64,000 nucleotides of DNA from Clostridiales bacterium CHKCI006 (lineage in GTDB: Bacteria; Bacillota_I; Bacilli_A; Erysipelotrichales; Coprobacillaceae). Location of the stretch: contig FCNA01000087.1 of the NCBI GenBank assembly GCA_900018345.1, forward strand, positions 1 to 64,000. Reading direction: 5' to 3'. The stretch's first letter is position 1; each line of letters starts with the position of its first letter. The notes beneath the pieces were generated by a model. The model had not been told where the DNA came from, did no database searches, and was given only the letters and a program-made list of their open reading frames with translations. The position numbers and the translations under genes are program-made. Below, piece after piece: positions 26,701 to 33,641 of this stretch.

Positions 26701-29283
26701 ATGGGACTGCGGAAACTGCCGCGTGAGGTATGTATGAATAAAAGAAATATCGGTATACTGCTCTAGATCGATCATACCTTCCTGCAGCAAAGGCTGAATA
26801 TAAACTTCACAATAATCAGACTCTAACTGGTGACGGGTCGTCTCATCGTATTTGAAAAGGTTCAGCAGCATGGTCGTTTTCGGATCGGCAGTGAGCTGGC
26901 TTTTGACCTCTTCGATCATCCAAGCCTTGAGCGCCTGCCATTGATCGTTCTTGTCCATAAAATGCGCATAAATATAATTGACCAGAACATAGGTCTTGCG
27001 ATGCGATCTGGTATAAACACAGAGATCATCGAAAGCATCGACCAGGATCTTTCTTTTATGTTCAAAAGTAAAATCAGAGTAAGTTTTATTATATAAGATC
27101 ACTTCGAGATAGCTATCATCATAGTCCCAGCAGATAGAAGTTAAGACCTGGATGATCGTTTCTGATAATGGACAAATATCATGATACCAAAAATAATTGA
27201 CTAATTTCTCTGAAGCCTGTGCATCGATATCTGAATGAAAATAGCTGTATAATCTTTCGCTATCGATGGCTTTTTCTCCTTTCAGATAAGGCGGTAATTC
27301 TTTGGCTTCTTTCATCGTCACTTCATCAAACTGAGCAATGATCTGGATCAAGGTATCAATATCATCCAGATCCAAACAGTTCCCGACCATCATTCTTTTA
27401 TTAGCGAGCGGAATCAGCGGTTTTGCCAGGATCTTTTGCCAGATCTTCAAGACATCAGGCAGGCGTTTCAGATAATTATTTTTCTTCGCTTCGGTCAGAT
27501 AAAAAACCACACATTTTTCCTGCTTTGAGACGATCAGCCAGAGCATATTGATATAAAAGGCCAGATCATTTTTGGCATACCAGAATCGTCCGGTCATCGC
27601 TGGCCAGTTATTATTGAAGGTACCATTTAAACAGAGACCACGAAAGCAATTCTTAAAATCCTCCATACCCATCGGCGCAAAAGACGACTGAAGTCCCTGA
27701 AACAGGAAGGCATCATCCTCCTTATACGGAATCAGATCCCTGGATTGTCCTGTTTCAATCAAAGATCTTTGAAAATCATTCATGATCAAAGGCATTGGAT
27801 CACCTAAAAAAGCTGCCAGCGCTTTGCTTGCTTCCCAAATCCCTTTCCAGCCTAACTTGTCCGGTGTATCTTTCAAATCGCGCAGATAAGCCATGGCATA
27901 ATTTTGAACATTCGTCAGACTTTCATCTATGATCCCAGTTTCCAGTCCCTTTAACGTAATAGGATCTAATTTAAAATACTGCTCTCTTTGTGGATCATGC
28001 CCATATTCTTTGATCATCCGAGTCTTCAGATCCTGCCACTGTTCACTTTCTTCGGGTAAAAACAGATCATGGACTTCGTTGACCAGGACATAGGTCTGTG
28101 GATGACTTTTGGTATATTCACATAAGCGAGCAAAATGCTGTTTGAACAGGCTTCTCTTTTGTTCGATGGTAAAATCCGGATAATGATCATTCACCATCAG
28201 CTCGTCCAGTACTTCTTTATCGTAGGTAAAGGCAATATACCCTAAAACCGTGATCATCATATCCGAAAGTTGTGATTTTTCTACATACCAGAAATAATGG
28301 GTGAGATTCGCCGATGCCTGACGCTCCATCTCAGATTGGAAATAACCCATTAACGTGTCGCTGTCCATCTTCTTTTCCAGGCGTAAATAAGCCGGCAGAT
28401 CCTTGGCTTCTTTCAAGGTCTCGCAATCAAAATAAGAAATGGCACTGCATAACGTATCGATCTCCAATAAGTCTAAACACTTGCCAATGATCTTGCGCTT
28501 TGAACTCAGTGGGAGAATAAAAGGAGCATCCCCGCACTGATTTTTCCAGAGTTTTAAGAAATCAGGCAGGCGATGAAGATCTTTGAGTTTGAACGCTGTG
28601 TCAATATAGAGATCAAAAGACCGCTGTTTATTAGACAGGCGCTTCATCCATAGGGCATTGAGATAAAATGCCAAATGATTTTGAGACAACCAAAAGCGCT
28701 CTACGAGATGCTTCAAATTCTGATTCGAATTATCCTTGATTTGAAAAGCATCAATCAGATAAGCTTTATATTCTGAAACAGACATATGACAGGAAGCAGT
28801 CGCCAACCCCTGAGAGAGTAGGGTTTCATCATCAATTTTTTTTAAGAAATCGTTTAATGTCGGCGCCTCCAGTAAAGTACGCTGAAAATCGTTAAGAACC
28901 ATATGCGTGTCTTCACCAAGCGCTCCGGCTATCTTCCGGATCTCTGACAGGATCTTTTGGCTATTCAGAGGCTCCTGCGTCAATGAAAGAGAGCAAGAAG
29001 CATTTTCATCTGAAGGTGACAACGGGCTGTGACGCAAATACAAACCACACGCACAGCGTTTACCATCTATGATGACATCGGGTACGACCTCAAAGACATC
29101 TGCAAACTCACTTTCCAGAAAAGGACGCAGCTTACCACGGTACTCCTGATAGTCAAATCCGATCGTCTCTTTGAGATAAACAGATACCCCCGCCAGATCC
29201 ATTGCGCCTTTTTGTTCAAGATGCTGCATCAGTATGGCCTTGACTTGTTCACGTGTCACTTCATCCAAAATCTTTTTTGGCAT
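20791..29283 (-). CDS. Giant 2830-residue protein: OST-HTH-like, duplicated helical region, P-loop NTPase, HEPN-like C-terminus
   Basis: Residues 10-70 ('GFDYQEYRGKLRPFLESEF' and flanks) resemble an OST-HTH/LOTUS winged helix, known to bind RNA. Residues ~111-430 and ~482-800 are an internal duplication (shared 'NDFQR', 'DLAFYIN/HLAFYLN', 'RLPD', 'THYFWY/VNYFWY', 'KTYVLVN/QTYVLVN'). A long, apparently alpha-helical middle leads to Walker A 'YGPSRAGKSS' (~2073), Walker B 'IWLLYDEFQ' (~2198) and 'LVLCGSDDL', a STAND/AAA-type NTPase. The C-terminus has 'AIRNRSAHEA' (~2795), an RX4H motif of HEPN ribonucleases. I infer a sensor-NTPase-nuclease. Confidence 0.75.
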   Translation of the reverse strand: MPKKILDEVTREQVKAILMQHLEQKGAMDLAGVSVYLKETIGFDYQEYRGKLRPFLESEFADVFEVVPDVIIDGKRCACGLYLRHSPLSPSDENASCSLSLTQEPLNSQKILSEIRKIAGALGEDTHMVLNDFQRTLLEAPTLNDFLKKIDDETLLSQGLATASCHMSVSEYKAYLIDAFQIKDNSNQNLKHLVERFWLSQNHLAFYLNALWMKRLSNKQRSFDLYIDTAFKLKDLHRLPDFLKLWKNQCGDAPFILPLSSKRKIIGKCLDLLEIDTLCSAISYFDCETLKEAKDLPAYLRLEKKMDSDTLMGYFQSEMERQASANLTHYFWYVEKSQLSDMMITVLGYIAFTYDKEVLDELMVNDHYPDFTIEQKRSLFKQHFARLCEYTKSHPQTYVLVNEVHDLFLPEESEQWQDLKTRMIKEYGHDPQREQYFKLDPITLKGLETGIIDESLTNVQNYAMAYLRDLKDTPDKLGWKGIWEASKALAAFLGDPMPLIMNDFQRSLIETGQSRDLIPYKEDDAFLFQGLQSSFAPMGMEDFKNCFRGLCLNGTFNNNWPAMTGRFWYAKNDLAFYINMLWLIVSKQEKCVVFYLTEAKKNNYLKRLPDVLKIWQKILAKPLIPLANKRMMVGNCLDLDDIDTLIQIIAQFDEVTMKEAKELPPYLKGEKAIDSERLYSYFHSDIDAQASEKLVNYFWYHDICPLSETIIQVLTSICWDYDDSYLEVILYNKTYSDFTFEHKRKILVDAFDDLCVYTRSHRKTYVLVNYIYAHFMDKNDQWQALKAWMIEEVKSQLTADPKTTMLLNLFKYDETTRHQLESDYCEVYIQPLLQEGMIDLEQYTDISFIHTYLTRQFPQSHTQAIEALIGERRFLEAIKYVQTNDVMNVAEKKAKLRQILIANNQTYGFSEKGNVIFVHGIPAKLAEVILLEGLSASDSDGIETLFALYLFLGNHLKVAYMYAPYRAMHQTLHPKPYSEINGVLRSHGIDANQQGFNHVLVVKQALRALSSEDFDAFVEWARKIPVPEHSSQYKLPVASFNQEIRFLLSSGEKDRFWNQMLKKALWTDRQERMDMLHYAIITSYIGRYGMASYEKVILELSRDRRLSRSYESLYASIWKGLLDGYYSCNIFSLNLPLIGEAPLTYWNLFYDIAVCKNHLFTLNGLWGLQWVQPDYPLQAFYEALLDRYVKTREAIFLMIAVKLLEQSEAWIQPDFDKYLSYCNSNQSKNFLFQGLVRLIQKNRYLQEIQQFLKSDIWIRNETENRLSHALEQICQKDIDIPDPGWQEQFVQDFLSVFADYPNVELINVLRERNDPLDYRYQLIRHVVQISMVEPRAMENAGLIVVPHYGTSRPEEIQAYVEMMDVCYRRQLQNDRTPYLVWTQNRYHRILAASLLLGHEDDEGIVALMQNHQHFSDVYPNYKHFKECLLHLLASPQMTERHQKIILLSIISNQWQDFISHMDAYSDVALADLYEMMTYTNYRELNMQLLDKYLITFNGVYTDEEVRRMSAFSAKLGYVLKELQRLHNHEMTDIIIAICRLQKQNQPLESYQKLDQALKTHHDLLMDHWDLVMSALWETSYPSTIVDFFGADVRNTRHRCTLEKIQAWEPVFRSISQMSLYDYLLAIWYALNRQRNEAREAYSKIVAKSELPALLNQERTDLEAYLEGRSERFVLISNSRTVATLSTEKEAGDLDFISQAVDNRTISLEEAVYQYQNLGSLGSYKKLFSYIHDPDQLYEIYRQLESKRAKVTRKTYNELVIAFGSLLITEDEETFDHDAKFAILLSIMDVYELLSDVNKEKETIREQLKRAERFVLGTSRLSLSIWLSSFDRIKAIMAHPVIGNPNRIIDDLSRPVLQCMEAMRQCDTKMKQLNWLGPWRKNLNAAVNCSDYERAFISAVDESLKQLENGYRLILDVCNEAMRVEDDRIFYEIKNNGNKALALKSARLEVKAGLNGETPIVYDNAAFSSIVELRPGDVCGQVYALHPSLLSRIKNHDQVEVILNLIVDDEIICNNEKRRLTYETERTDLLTSDLVSLGTSYETAVPAFTRMIKGYGRHQEKALIQELLAQQLVVIYGPSRAGKSSLMNYINNDYIDTYCKEHPERAILSIMIAGEGHPEDYTKSMLDPQQGIHEDMLEYIFLAPFRLSAYDSRYQFFGRTFPSEVLAGIQNILNHAGSILSQYTAISRLLKRYDCEIWLLYDEFQQTLSRLSGKESELANLCSSVKYNLENIRLVLCGSDDLLRVFECNDDPKWNDFTIRTAGNSVCVGQLEKEDFIAMLEDEHVWHHHRPFSTPALELLHQYTGGNAICGKIFGNEILDRLRKGEYAKRQKIYSSDMTEIAYSLLSSKEGKVYSQLIAHNNKNLDEEMKYLLLIAHELASDPDRSDISYHRIRDFFANRSAREIDLALKILVARGILEVKNDRYRFTTMFYFDFFKSQTTEARMKELDNQEHQIESATPNYVEEINEIIASNQEKFDLGDAIKIIGKFPEDIRKGIGTQYGKGVNVTQNYHGDVVQGNKLVINAKTINNAFHTLLAGQADSREFAEALRHLPTVSAYLSNEDQTKLLALKQERAACDTNEDIIDVEERIEELTEPARQQLISDTVGAAVATEDFTEVTEARWIALLGLHSSEELDRIRQLPTEIVTPLSFAVMLHNVFERISENMQESVDELDYCPVAMMYCKVVEASLKKWHTPLYIERLGRDTLNSKGKRFSELLAEDGLTILPCKDLTIGSFSHSIVSGRKDNDINQPQAFYAKPIRSKIRRLSQVEDDGASINQKWSKHAQDLAVVQAIRNRSAHEATPITQANFTWLIDVLFREGEFLRIIELSQ

Positions 29284-29294
29284 TCTTTCTCACC

Positions 29295-29762
29295 TTACCC
29301 TTCTAACCATTTCAACAATTCTTCCTCAGTCTGTTCCACCTCTCGTTCTTCCTCATGCATGGAAGACGGAACCTCAACACGCTTTGAGAGAGATGAATGC
29401 TGAACCGTTTGATAATCTTCAAGCGTGATGTTCGCAAATGAAGCCGCCTTCTTTTCCTCTTTGAGTGTGAGGGTCAATGAATCATATTGATTTTGTATCG
29501 CCATCCGGTAAGCTCCCAGGATCAGCCGTTCAAAGCCACCTCGAACCTCCGCATTGATGGGATGAACGATATCCTCAAAAGTCTTAAACTTAGTCAAGCG
29601 GCTGGGCATCGCTAAAAACAGCTGTCCTTCCTTTTCGAATGTCTTGTTGGCAATGATCTTGATATCATGAATGGCCAGCATATCATCAATCGTCAGATTG
29701 GCGACGCCCTTCATTCTAGATCCATTTTCAGTACGTTTGATAGAAATAACTGTGATTAACAT
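29295..29762 (-). CDS. SpoVG-family protein, first gene of unit D
   Basis: The protein has 155 residues. Residues 1-90 match the SpoVG pattern closely: 'RMKGVANLTIDDMLAIHDIK', 'LFLAMPSRL', 'FEDIVHPINAEVRGGFE'. SpoVG proteins are small DNA- and RNA-binding regulators in Bacillota. The chromosomal form is about 95 residues; this one has an extra acidic ~60-residue tail ending 'EEELLKWLEG', so it is a paralogue. It is encoded 11 bases before the giant NTPase with a strong AAAGGAGG site, suggesting it works with or regulates that protein. Confidence 0.88.
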   Translation of the reverse strand: MLITVISIKRTENGSRMKGVANLTIDDMLAIHDIKIIANKTFEKEGQLFLAMPSRLTKFKTFEDIVHPINAEVRGGFERLILGAYRMAIQNQYDSLTLTLKEEKKAASFANITLEDYQTVQHSSLSKRVEVPSSMHEEEREVEQTEEELLKWLEG

Positions 29763-29905
29763 GTTGACTTCCTCCTTTCCATCTCATTCATCTTCTATTT
29801 TATCACAGCACTTCCTAAAAAAATACATCTTTCGCAAACTCAGCACTCTTCTTGCATGTATCATAGGATCGGTATTCAGACAGAAAAATGGGTTCTTCAT
29901 ATTTC

Positions 29906-29957
29906 ATTTTATCGATGAGCTCACTAAAAATCATCTCGATATCCGAAATAAAAGTTT
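29906..29957 (-). promoter_or_regulatory. Promoter D: shared element upstream of the SpoVG-giant NTPase unit
   Basis: On the minus strand GGAAACTTTT (AAACTTTT from 29957), three bases, TCGGAT, and a hexamer TAAAAT at 29911-29906, in register with promoters A-C. The AAGAA tract between is not kept. It lies 143 bases upstream of the SpoVG-like ATG. A short open stretch of about 40 codons (in-frame ATG near 29932, stop near 29815) overlaps it and may be a remnant or leader peptide. Confidence 0.7.
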
Positions 29958-30008
29958 CCCATCCCCTCTTTCAATGCACCCACAGCTCTTTTTTTGGCTT
30001 TAATAATG

Positions 30009-30050
30009 AAAAAAGAAGCTTAAGACCGCTCGCCCGGTCTCTAGGCTTCT
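30009..30050 (-). terminator. Intrinsic terminator of the DUF3592 gene
   Basis: AGACCG (30023-30028) pairs with CGGTCT (30035-30040), with outer AGAAGC/GCTTCT pairing, followed by six Ts on the minus strand. The DNA between here and 30161 shows nothing else. Confidence 0.75.
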
Positions 30051-30161
30051 CTTTCACATATAACGGTAAATCATGATGCTTCCTGAAATCTTCATGAGAT
30101 GTTTTCAAACACGGATTGATGGCTATCTAAACCATACTACGATTCCAACAAACAGCCCACA

Positions 30162-30557
30162 TCATACAGCAATGCTTCCTAAGATCAAACAACCAACAGA
30201 AGAAACGGTATCTTCTTTATACCCATCTATGTAGCTAGACTTGGGATCATTTGGATCATACCAGATCTTTACTTGATCACCTCTTTGATATTGACAAACA
30301 GTGGTCCCAAAATGGATTTCAACGCTTATCTCTTCACCATTCACCCCATATTCATAAGTAGGAAAATAGGCTTGACGTCTTTGCATTCGCATGGAATGAA
30401 TGCTTACGATCTTTCCCTCCGTTTGAGATAGACATCGAAGCTTCTTCTCTTTCTTGGTTTTAAAATGCAGATAGCCTTGTCTTGCAAAAAAGCCACCTAT
30501 CGAACAAAACACGAACGGAAAAACGACGCCAAACATTAATCTTTCAAACCATCCCAT
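30162..30557 (-). CDS. DUF3592 membrane protein
   Basis: About 131 residues. A membrane helix near the start ('LMFGVVFPFVFCSIGGFF') and a hydrophobic C-terminus flank a beta-rich domain. Its pattern 'TEGKIVSIHS...YEYGVNGEE...GDQVKIWYDPNDPKSS' is characteristic of DUF3592, a family of unknown function common in Bacillota. I set the start at ATG 30557 behind GAGGAGG rather than at the upstream GTG. It is a single gene with its own terminator and lies between the co-regulated locus and the A/T-rich accessory DNA. Confidence 0.75.
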   Translation of the reverse strand: MGWFERLMFGVVFPFVFCSIGGFFARQGYLHFKTKKEKKLRCLSQTEGKIVSIHSMRMQRRQAYFPTYEYGVNGEEISVEIHFGTTVCQYQRGDQVKIWYDPNDPKSSYIDGYKEDTVSSVGCLILGSIAV

Positions 30558-30623
30558 CAAATGACCTCCTCTTTCAATTCCCACTATCTTGATACGACGT
30601 CTTCAAAATGATCAAGGAGTTCT

Positions 30624-30842
30624 TAATGTGATACTGTTGCTCAATATAAAGCATATCAATGGATTAAAAAGAACTTTGATATAAACTATCTAACGATTAG
30701 CATTCATGATTCTTATAGCTTACTCGTAAAAGATATGCATAAAAATGCCATCATCAGTTACAATAAAAACAAAGTAATGATTCATTACGATGATGGAACT
30801 AAAGAAACATTTAAACTAAAATCACATGAACCATGTCTATGA
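30624..30842 (+). pseudogene. Orphan protein fragment without a start codon
   Basis: The plus-strand frame ending at the TGA of 30840-30842 reads '...QYKAYQWIKKNFDINYLT' and ends '...HYDDGTKETFKLK...'. It is open for about 70 codons after a stop, has no start codon or ribosome site, and has protein-like composition. It looks like the 3' remnant of a lost gene. The rest of 30558-30940 holds nothing I can name. Confidence 0.3.
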
Positions 30843-30940
30843 TGTGGTTCTTTTTGATTGGGTTAAGATTATCCTAAAAAGTATAAGAAAAGAAGAAACT
30901 CAAATAAATTTCCTCTTAATTCCAGTCTAATACACTTAGA

Positions 30941-31267
30941 TTATAAATCATTCTTCTTGATACGCTTTTCTGCTATAGAATAGACTTCCTCGTCTTCTCT
31001 AGCTCCAATCACAACAATCAACATTCTATCTTCTTGCTTAATAACTTTATATACCAATCTTAATCCCGATGCTCTTAATTTGATTTTCAAGAATCCAGTT
31101 AAATCAGTATTTCCTCTTTTTCCAAGTAACTTCCTATAACCACCCTCTTGTTGTGATAATGGATTCTTTCTTACTTTCTCAATTGACTTTAATACTAATT
31201 TTCTTTGACTTCCATCAAGTTCATCTAAATCATCAAGTGCCTCTGGTAAATATTTAACATCCCACAT
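30941..31267 (-). CDS. RelE/ParE-type toxin
   Basis: The protein has 108 residues with the RelE-superfamily pattern: 'VKYLPEALDDLDELD', 'GYRKLLGKRGNTDLTGFLKI', 'ASGLRLVYKV', 'MLIVVIGAREDEEVYSIA'. RelE-type toxins cleave mRNA in the ribosome and are neutralised by a partner. The ATG overlaps the antitoxin stop in a TAATG arrangement, so the pair is coupled with the antitoxin first, the usual order. The family is secure; the subgroup (RelE or Txe-like) is not. Confidence 0.85.
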   Translation of the reverse strand: MWDVKYLPEALDDLDELDGSQRKLVLKSIEKVRKNPLSQQEGGYRKLLGKRGNTDLTGFLKIKLRASGLRLVYKVIKQEDRMLIVVIGAREDEEVYSIAEKRIKKNDL

Positions 31268-31590
31268 TATTCAAACTCAATTTCATCACAATCTTCTAAA
31301 TCAGAAGCTGTAACTCCATATCTTTTCATAACATCTTCATGTGATACAAGTTTGTTTGCATCATATTTTTCCATTCTTTCATTAGCTAAAAGTAGAAGTT
31401 TTGCATCATTAACCTGATCGATTAAAGCAATATAATCTTCTGGTGATAGAAGAACACACTCAGGTTCATTATTTTTCATGACAATTTTAGCTCCATATTT
31501 TTTGACTTCATCAAAAATCTTACCAGCTAAACCACGATTAAATTGTGAAATTGGAACAGTACTTTCTAAAATAGTTCTAACTACGTTCAT
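31267..31590 (-). CDS. Phd/YefM-type antitoxin
   Basis: About 107 residues. 'TVPISQFNRGLAGKIFDEV' and 'KIVMKNNEPECVLLSPEDY' match the Phd/YefM DNA-binding N-terminal domain. The rest is a Glu/Asp-rich tail that would wrap the toxin, ending 'DCDEIEFE'. Such antitoxins repress their own operon together with the toxin. ATG 31590 follows GAGGTG; the earlier GTG lies within the ribosome site. Confidence 0.85.
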   Translation of the reverse strand: MNVVRTILESTVPISQFNRGLAGKIFDEVKKYGAKIVMKNNEPECVLLSPEDYIALIDQVNDAKLLLLANERMEKYDANKLVSHEDVMKRYGVTASDLEDCDEIEFE

Positions 31591-31715
31591 AACATTCACC
31601 TCTTCACTTATAATATATGCTTTATCGTTAGAAATATCAATAAATTTATCGATTTATTTATATATATTTATCTATACTCTTATTATAGCTATTTTTACAT
31701 AAAATTATACTTAAT

Positions 31716-31874
31716 GGTTCTATTTTTTATCCATTTCGTATATCGCCAAGAAAAATAAAACAGAAAGCTCAAAAGACAATATCAAGGACGAACGAAGTGA
31801 GCTTGTTTATCCTTGAAATTGTCTTGCTTTCTGTTGAATAAATAAGGCGATATACAGATGGATAAATACAAACC
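31716..31874. repeat. Large imperfect palindrome (~160 bp)
   Basis: Nested complementary arms read GGTT / AACC, TTTATCCAT (31726-31734) / ATGGATAAA (31858-31866), TATATCGCC / GGCGATATA, CAGAAAGC (31761-31768) / GCTTTCTG, and AAGACAAT..TCAAGGA / TCCTTGA..ATTGTCTT, around a loop near 31791-31810. No protein-coding frame is convincing. It may be a miniature inverted-repeat element or a structured transcript. Confidence 0.75.
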
Positions 31875-31967
31875 ATTTCGGTTGAGCCTCGAAGTCCCAA
31901 GAGCAGGACAAGAATTGGATTGATATATGATAGTTTGCTGCATATATGAGAATTTGAGGTGAGAATA

Positions 31968-31987
31968 TTGTTGCATACGTGTTGCAT
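31968..31987. repeat. 20-bp direct repeat, left copy
   Basis: TTGTTGCATACGTGTTGCAT occurs here and again at 33996-34015, without a mismatch. The two copies bracket the CPBP-protease cassette and may be recombination sites. Confidence 0.75.
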
Positions 31988-32178
31988 ACCGTTTTTAATT
32001 TACAAACATACAAAAAAACTCAAATCGAGTAAAAGCCGATAAATAGCGACTTTTGTTGATTTGAGTTTCTTTGCATTTCTCTGAATAAACGAATAAATTA
32101 ACGTTTTGAGAACTCCGAAGCCTTATAAAACAAAGGCTTTTAAGTCTATTTGTCTCTTACTTGTTGCATTGCCAAAAC
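31988..32178. repeat. ~190-bp imperfect direct repeat, copy 1
   Basis: This segment is repeated at 33834-34024. Both start ACCGTTTTTAATTT, contain an ACTCAAATC...GATTTGAGT hairpin with flanking A and T tracts, share AACGTTTTGAGAACTCC and end TTGCATTGCCAAAAC. The hairpin may act as a terminator. Confidence 0.75.
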
Positions 32179-32305
32179 GACATATCACACCTATTTACGT
32201 TATAGCTAGTATTTTATAGTTTCATAACTACTTTTCAACTCAAAGAAATACCTGTTTTTCTTTATATTGATATAATTTCGATTTTCATACTCTACAAACT
32301 GGAAT

Positions 32306-33064
32306 TTATTGTTTTGCTTCTCCACAATACCATAAATATATTGAATATACAAGCATAGCAATCAGTCCTATTACCAATAGAACATTCACTTTAATTATAA
32401 ATACAGACAAAAGAGTATTTGTCAATCCATGAAAAACACTACAAGCAAAAACACATTTCGTTTTTTTGTAAATTGTCGCCAGCCAAAAGCTCAGTATAAC
32501 AGCTAACGCTAAGAAAAATAGAAATGGCATATTTTGTTGCGATGAGCCATTTACAAACCAAAGGGGAATATGCCAAATTCCCCACACAACACCCGTAATG
32601 ATTGTGGCTATAGGGAAATTCAATTTTTCCTCTAATAAAGGCTGCATAACACCTCTCCAACCTAATTCTTCTTCGCCGCCATATATAAATGTTGCTTGAA
32701 GAAAGATTAAAGGCATCAAATACCATGGTAATGCGGAATTAAATTCCCTTGACGATAAACCTATTGTCAGTATTTCAAAAATAGAAAATAAAAACAAAAA
32801 AATCAATGATTTCTTTCTGTAGCCAAAAATAAAATGTAATATAGATTTAACCGTGTTTTTTTCTTCTAAGACAAAGAAAGTTGCTATTGTCGGTCCGAAT
32901 CCTCCTATAATATGTAAAATAGTGCCTAAAGGATGCGAAAATGGGATAATATTTAAACTCGTTAACACAGCAAGTCCAGACCAGGCTATCCCTGTAATAA
33001 CAAATGTAATTGTAAGAAATTTTGCTAACCGTTTAGTATCCAATTCAGTATATCTCCTTTTCAA
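32306..33064 (-). CDS. CPBP-family intramembrane metalloprotease
   Basis: The protein has 252 residues and about seven or eight membrane helices. The CPBP/Abi motifs are present: 'EEELGWRGVMQPLLEE' (EE...R) and 'VVWGIWHIPLWFVNG' (His in the second motif). Family members cleave substrates within the membrane, for example CAAX-type processing or bacteriocin self-immunity. Base composition is A/T-rich compared with the region before 30 kb. It and the next gene upstream sit between direct repeats, so the pair may have moved as one cassette. Confidence 0.85.
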   Translation of the reverse strand: MKRRYTELDTKRLAKFLTITFVITGIAWSGLAVLTSLNIIPFSHPLGTILHIIGGFGPTIATFFVLEEKNTVKSILHFIFGYRKKSLIFLFLFSIFEILTIGLSSREFNSALPWYLMPLIFLQATFIYGGEEELGWRGVMQPLLEEKLNFPIATIITGVVWGIWHIPLWFVNGSSQQNMPFLFFLALAVILSFWLATIYKKTKCVFACSVFHGLTNTLLSVFIIKVNVLLVIGLIAMLVYSIYLWYCGEAKQ

Positions 33065-33074
33065 ATTACAATTT

Positions 33075-33593
33075 TCAAACCATCTTACTCATTATTAAAG
33101 CAATAATTAAAGCAATTATTGCAAATCCAACTATGGTTCCCAGCCATTTGACTATTTTCATTTTTGTAGGAATATAAGGTTTTAATTCTTCTGTATTGGG
33201 TATATCCCACGCTTTTGTATGTTCTACCCAATACCAGTCAACAAAAAATCTATCAAATAGTCCCATTATATACATTATAAATAAACTTTGAATAAAAATA
33301 TTTCCAAACTCTTTTGCATCATTTATATAGCAAACCATTAATGGCACTAGAATAAAACAAGGTAAGTATAAAACTATAATTGATATAATGGTTTGTTTCT
33401 TTATTTCTTTTTGAGTAGTATATCCTAATTTTATTGCTTTTTCTTGAACATTCTTTTCGTAAAATACAGTAAATTTTTCAGGACCATTTGCTATACCAAT
33501 AACACAAAACATTAAAAGTATAAAACATAATACGATACCTTCCATTAGTAACATTAGAATTAACATTAAAATCAACTCGCTTTCAAATTTCAA
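33075..33593 (-). CDS. Four-helix membrane protein of unknown function
   Basis: The protein has 172 residues with hydrophobic segments near residues 10-35, 68-90, 98-118 and 148-170. Between the last two is the distinctive stretch 'FVDWYWVEHTKAWDIPNTEE', rich in Trp and charged residues. I do not recognise a named family. The gene ends 10 bases before the CPBP protease gene on the same strand, so the two are probably one transcript and one cassette. Confidence 0.6.
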   Translation of the reverse strand: MKFESELILMLILMLLMEGIVLCFILLMFCVIGIANGPEKFTVFYEKNVQEKAIKLGYTTQKEIKKQTIISIIVLYLPCFILVPLMVCYINDAKEFGNIFIQSLFIMYIMGLFDRFFVDWYWVEHTKAWDIPNTEELKPYIPTKMKIVKWLGTIVGFAIIALIIALIMSKMV

Positions 33594-33641
33594 TTTATCT
33601 AACTAAATTATCTCATGTGGAGTTTTTTATTACAAGATAAT

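Noticed and set aside
29815-29932. Short minus-strand peptide gene upstream of the SpoVG-like gene
   Set aside because: It begins within the promoter element itself, has no ribosome site, and is about 40 codons; it is noted under the promoter but not called as a gene.
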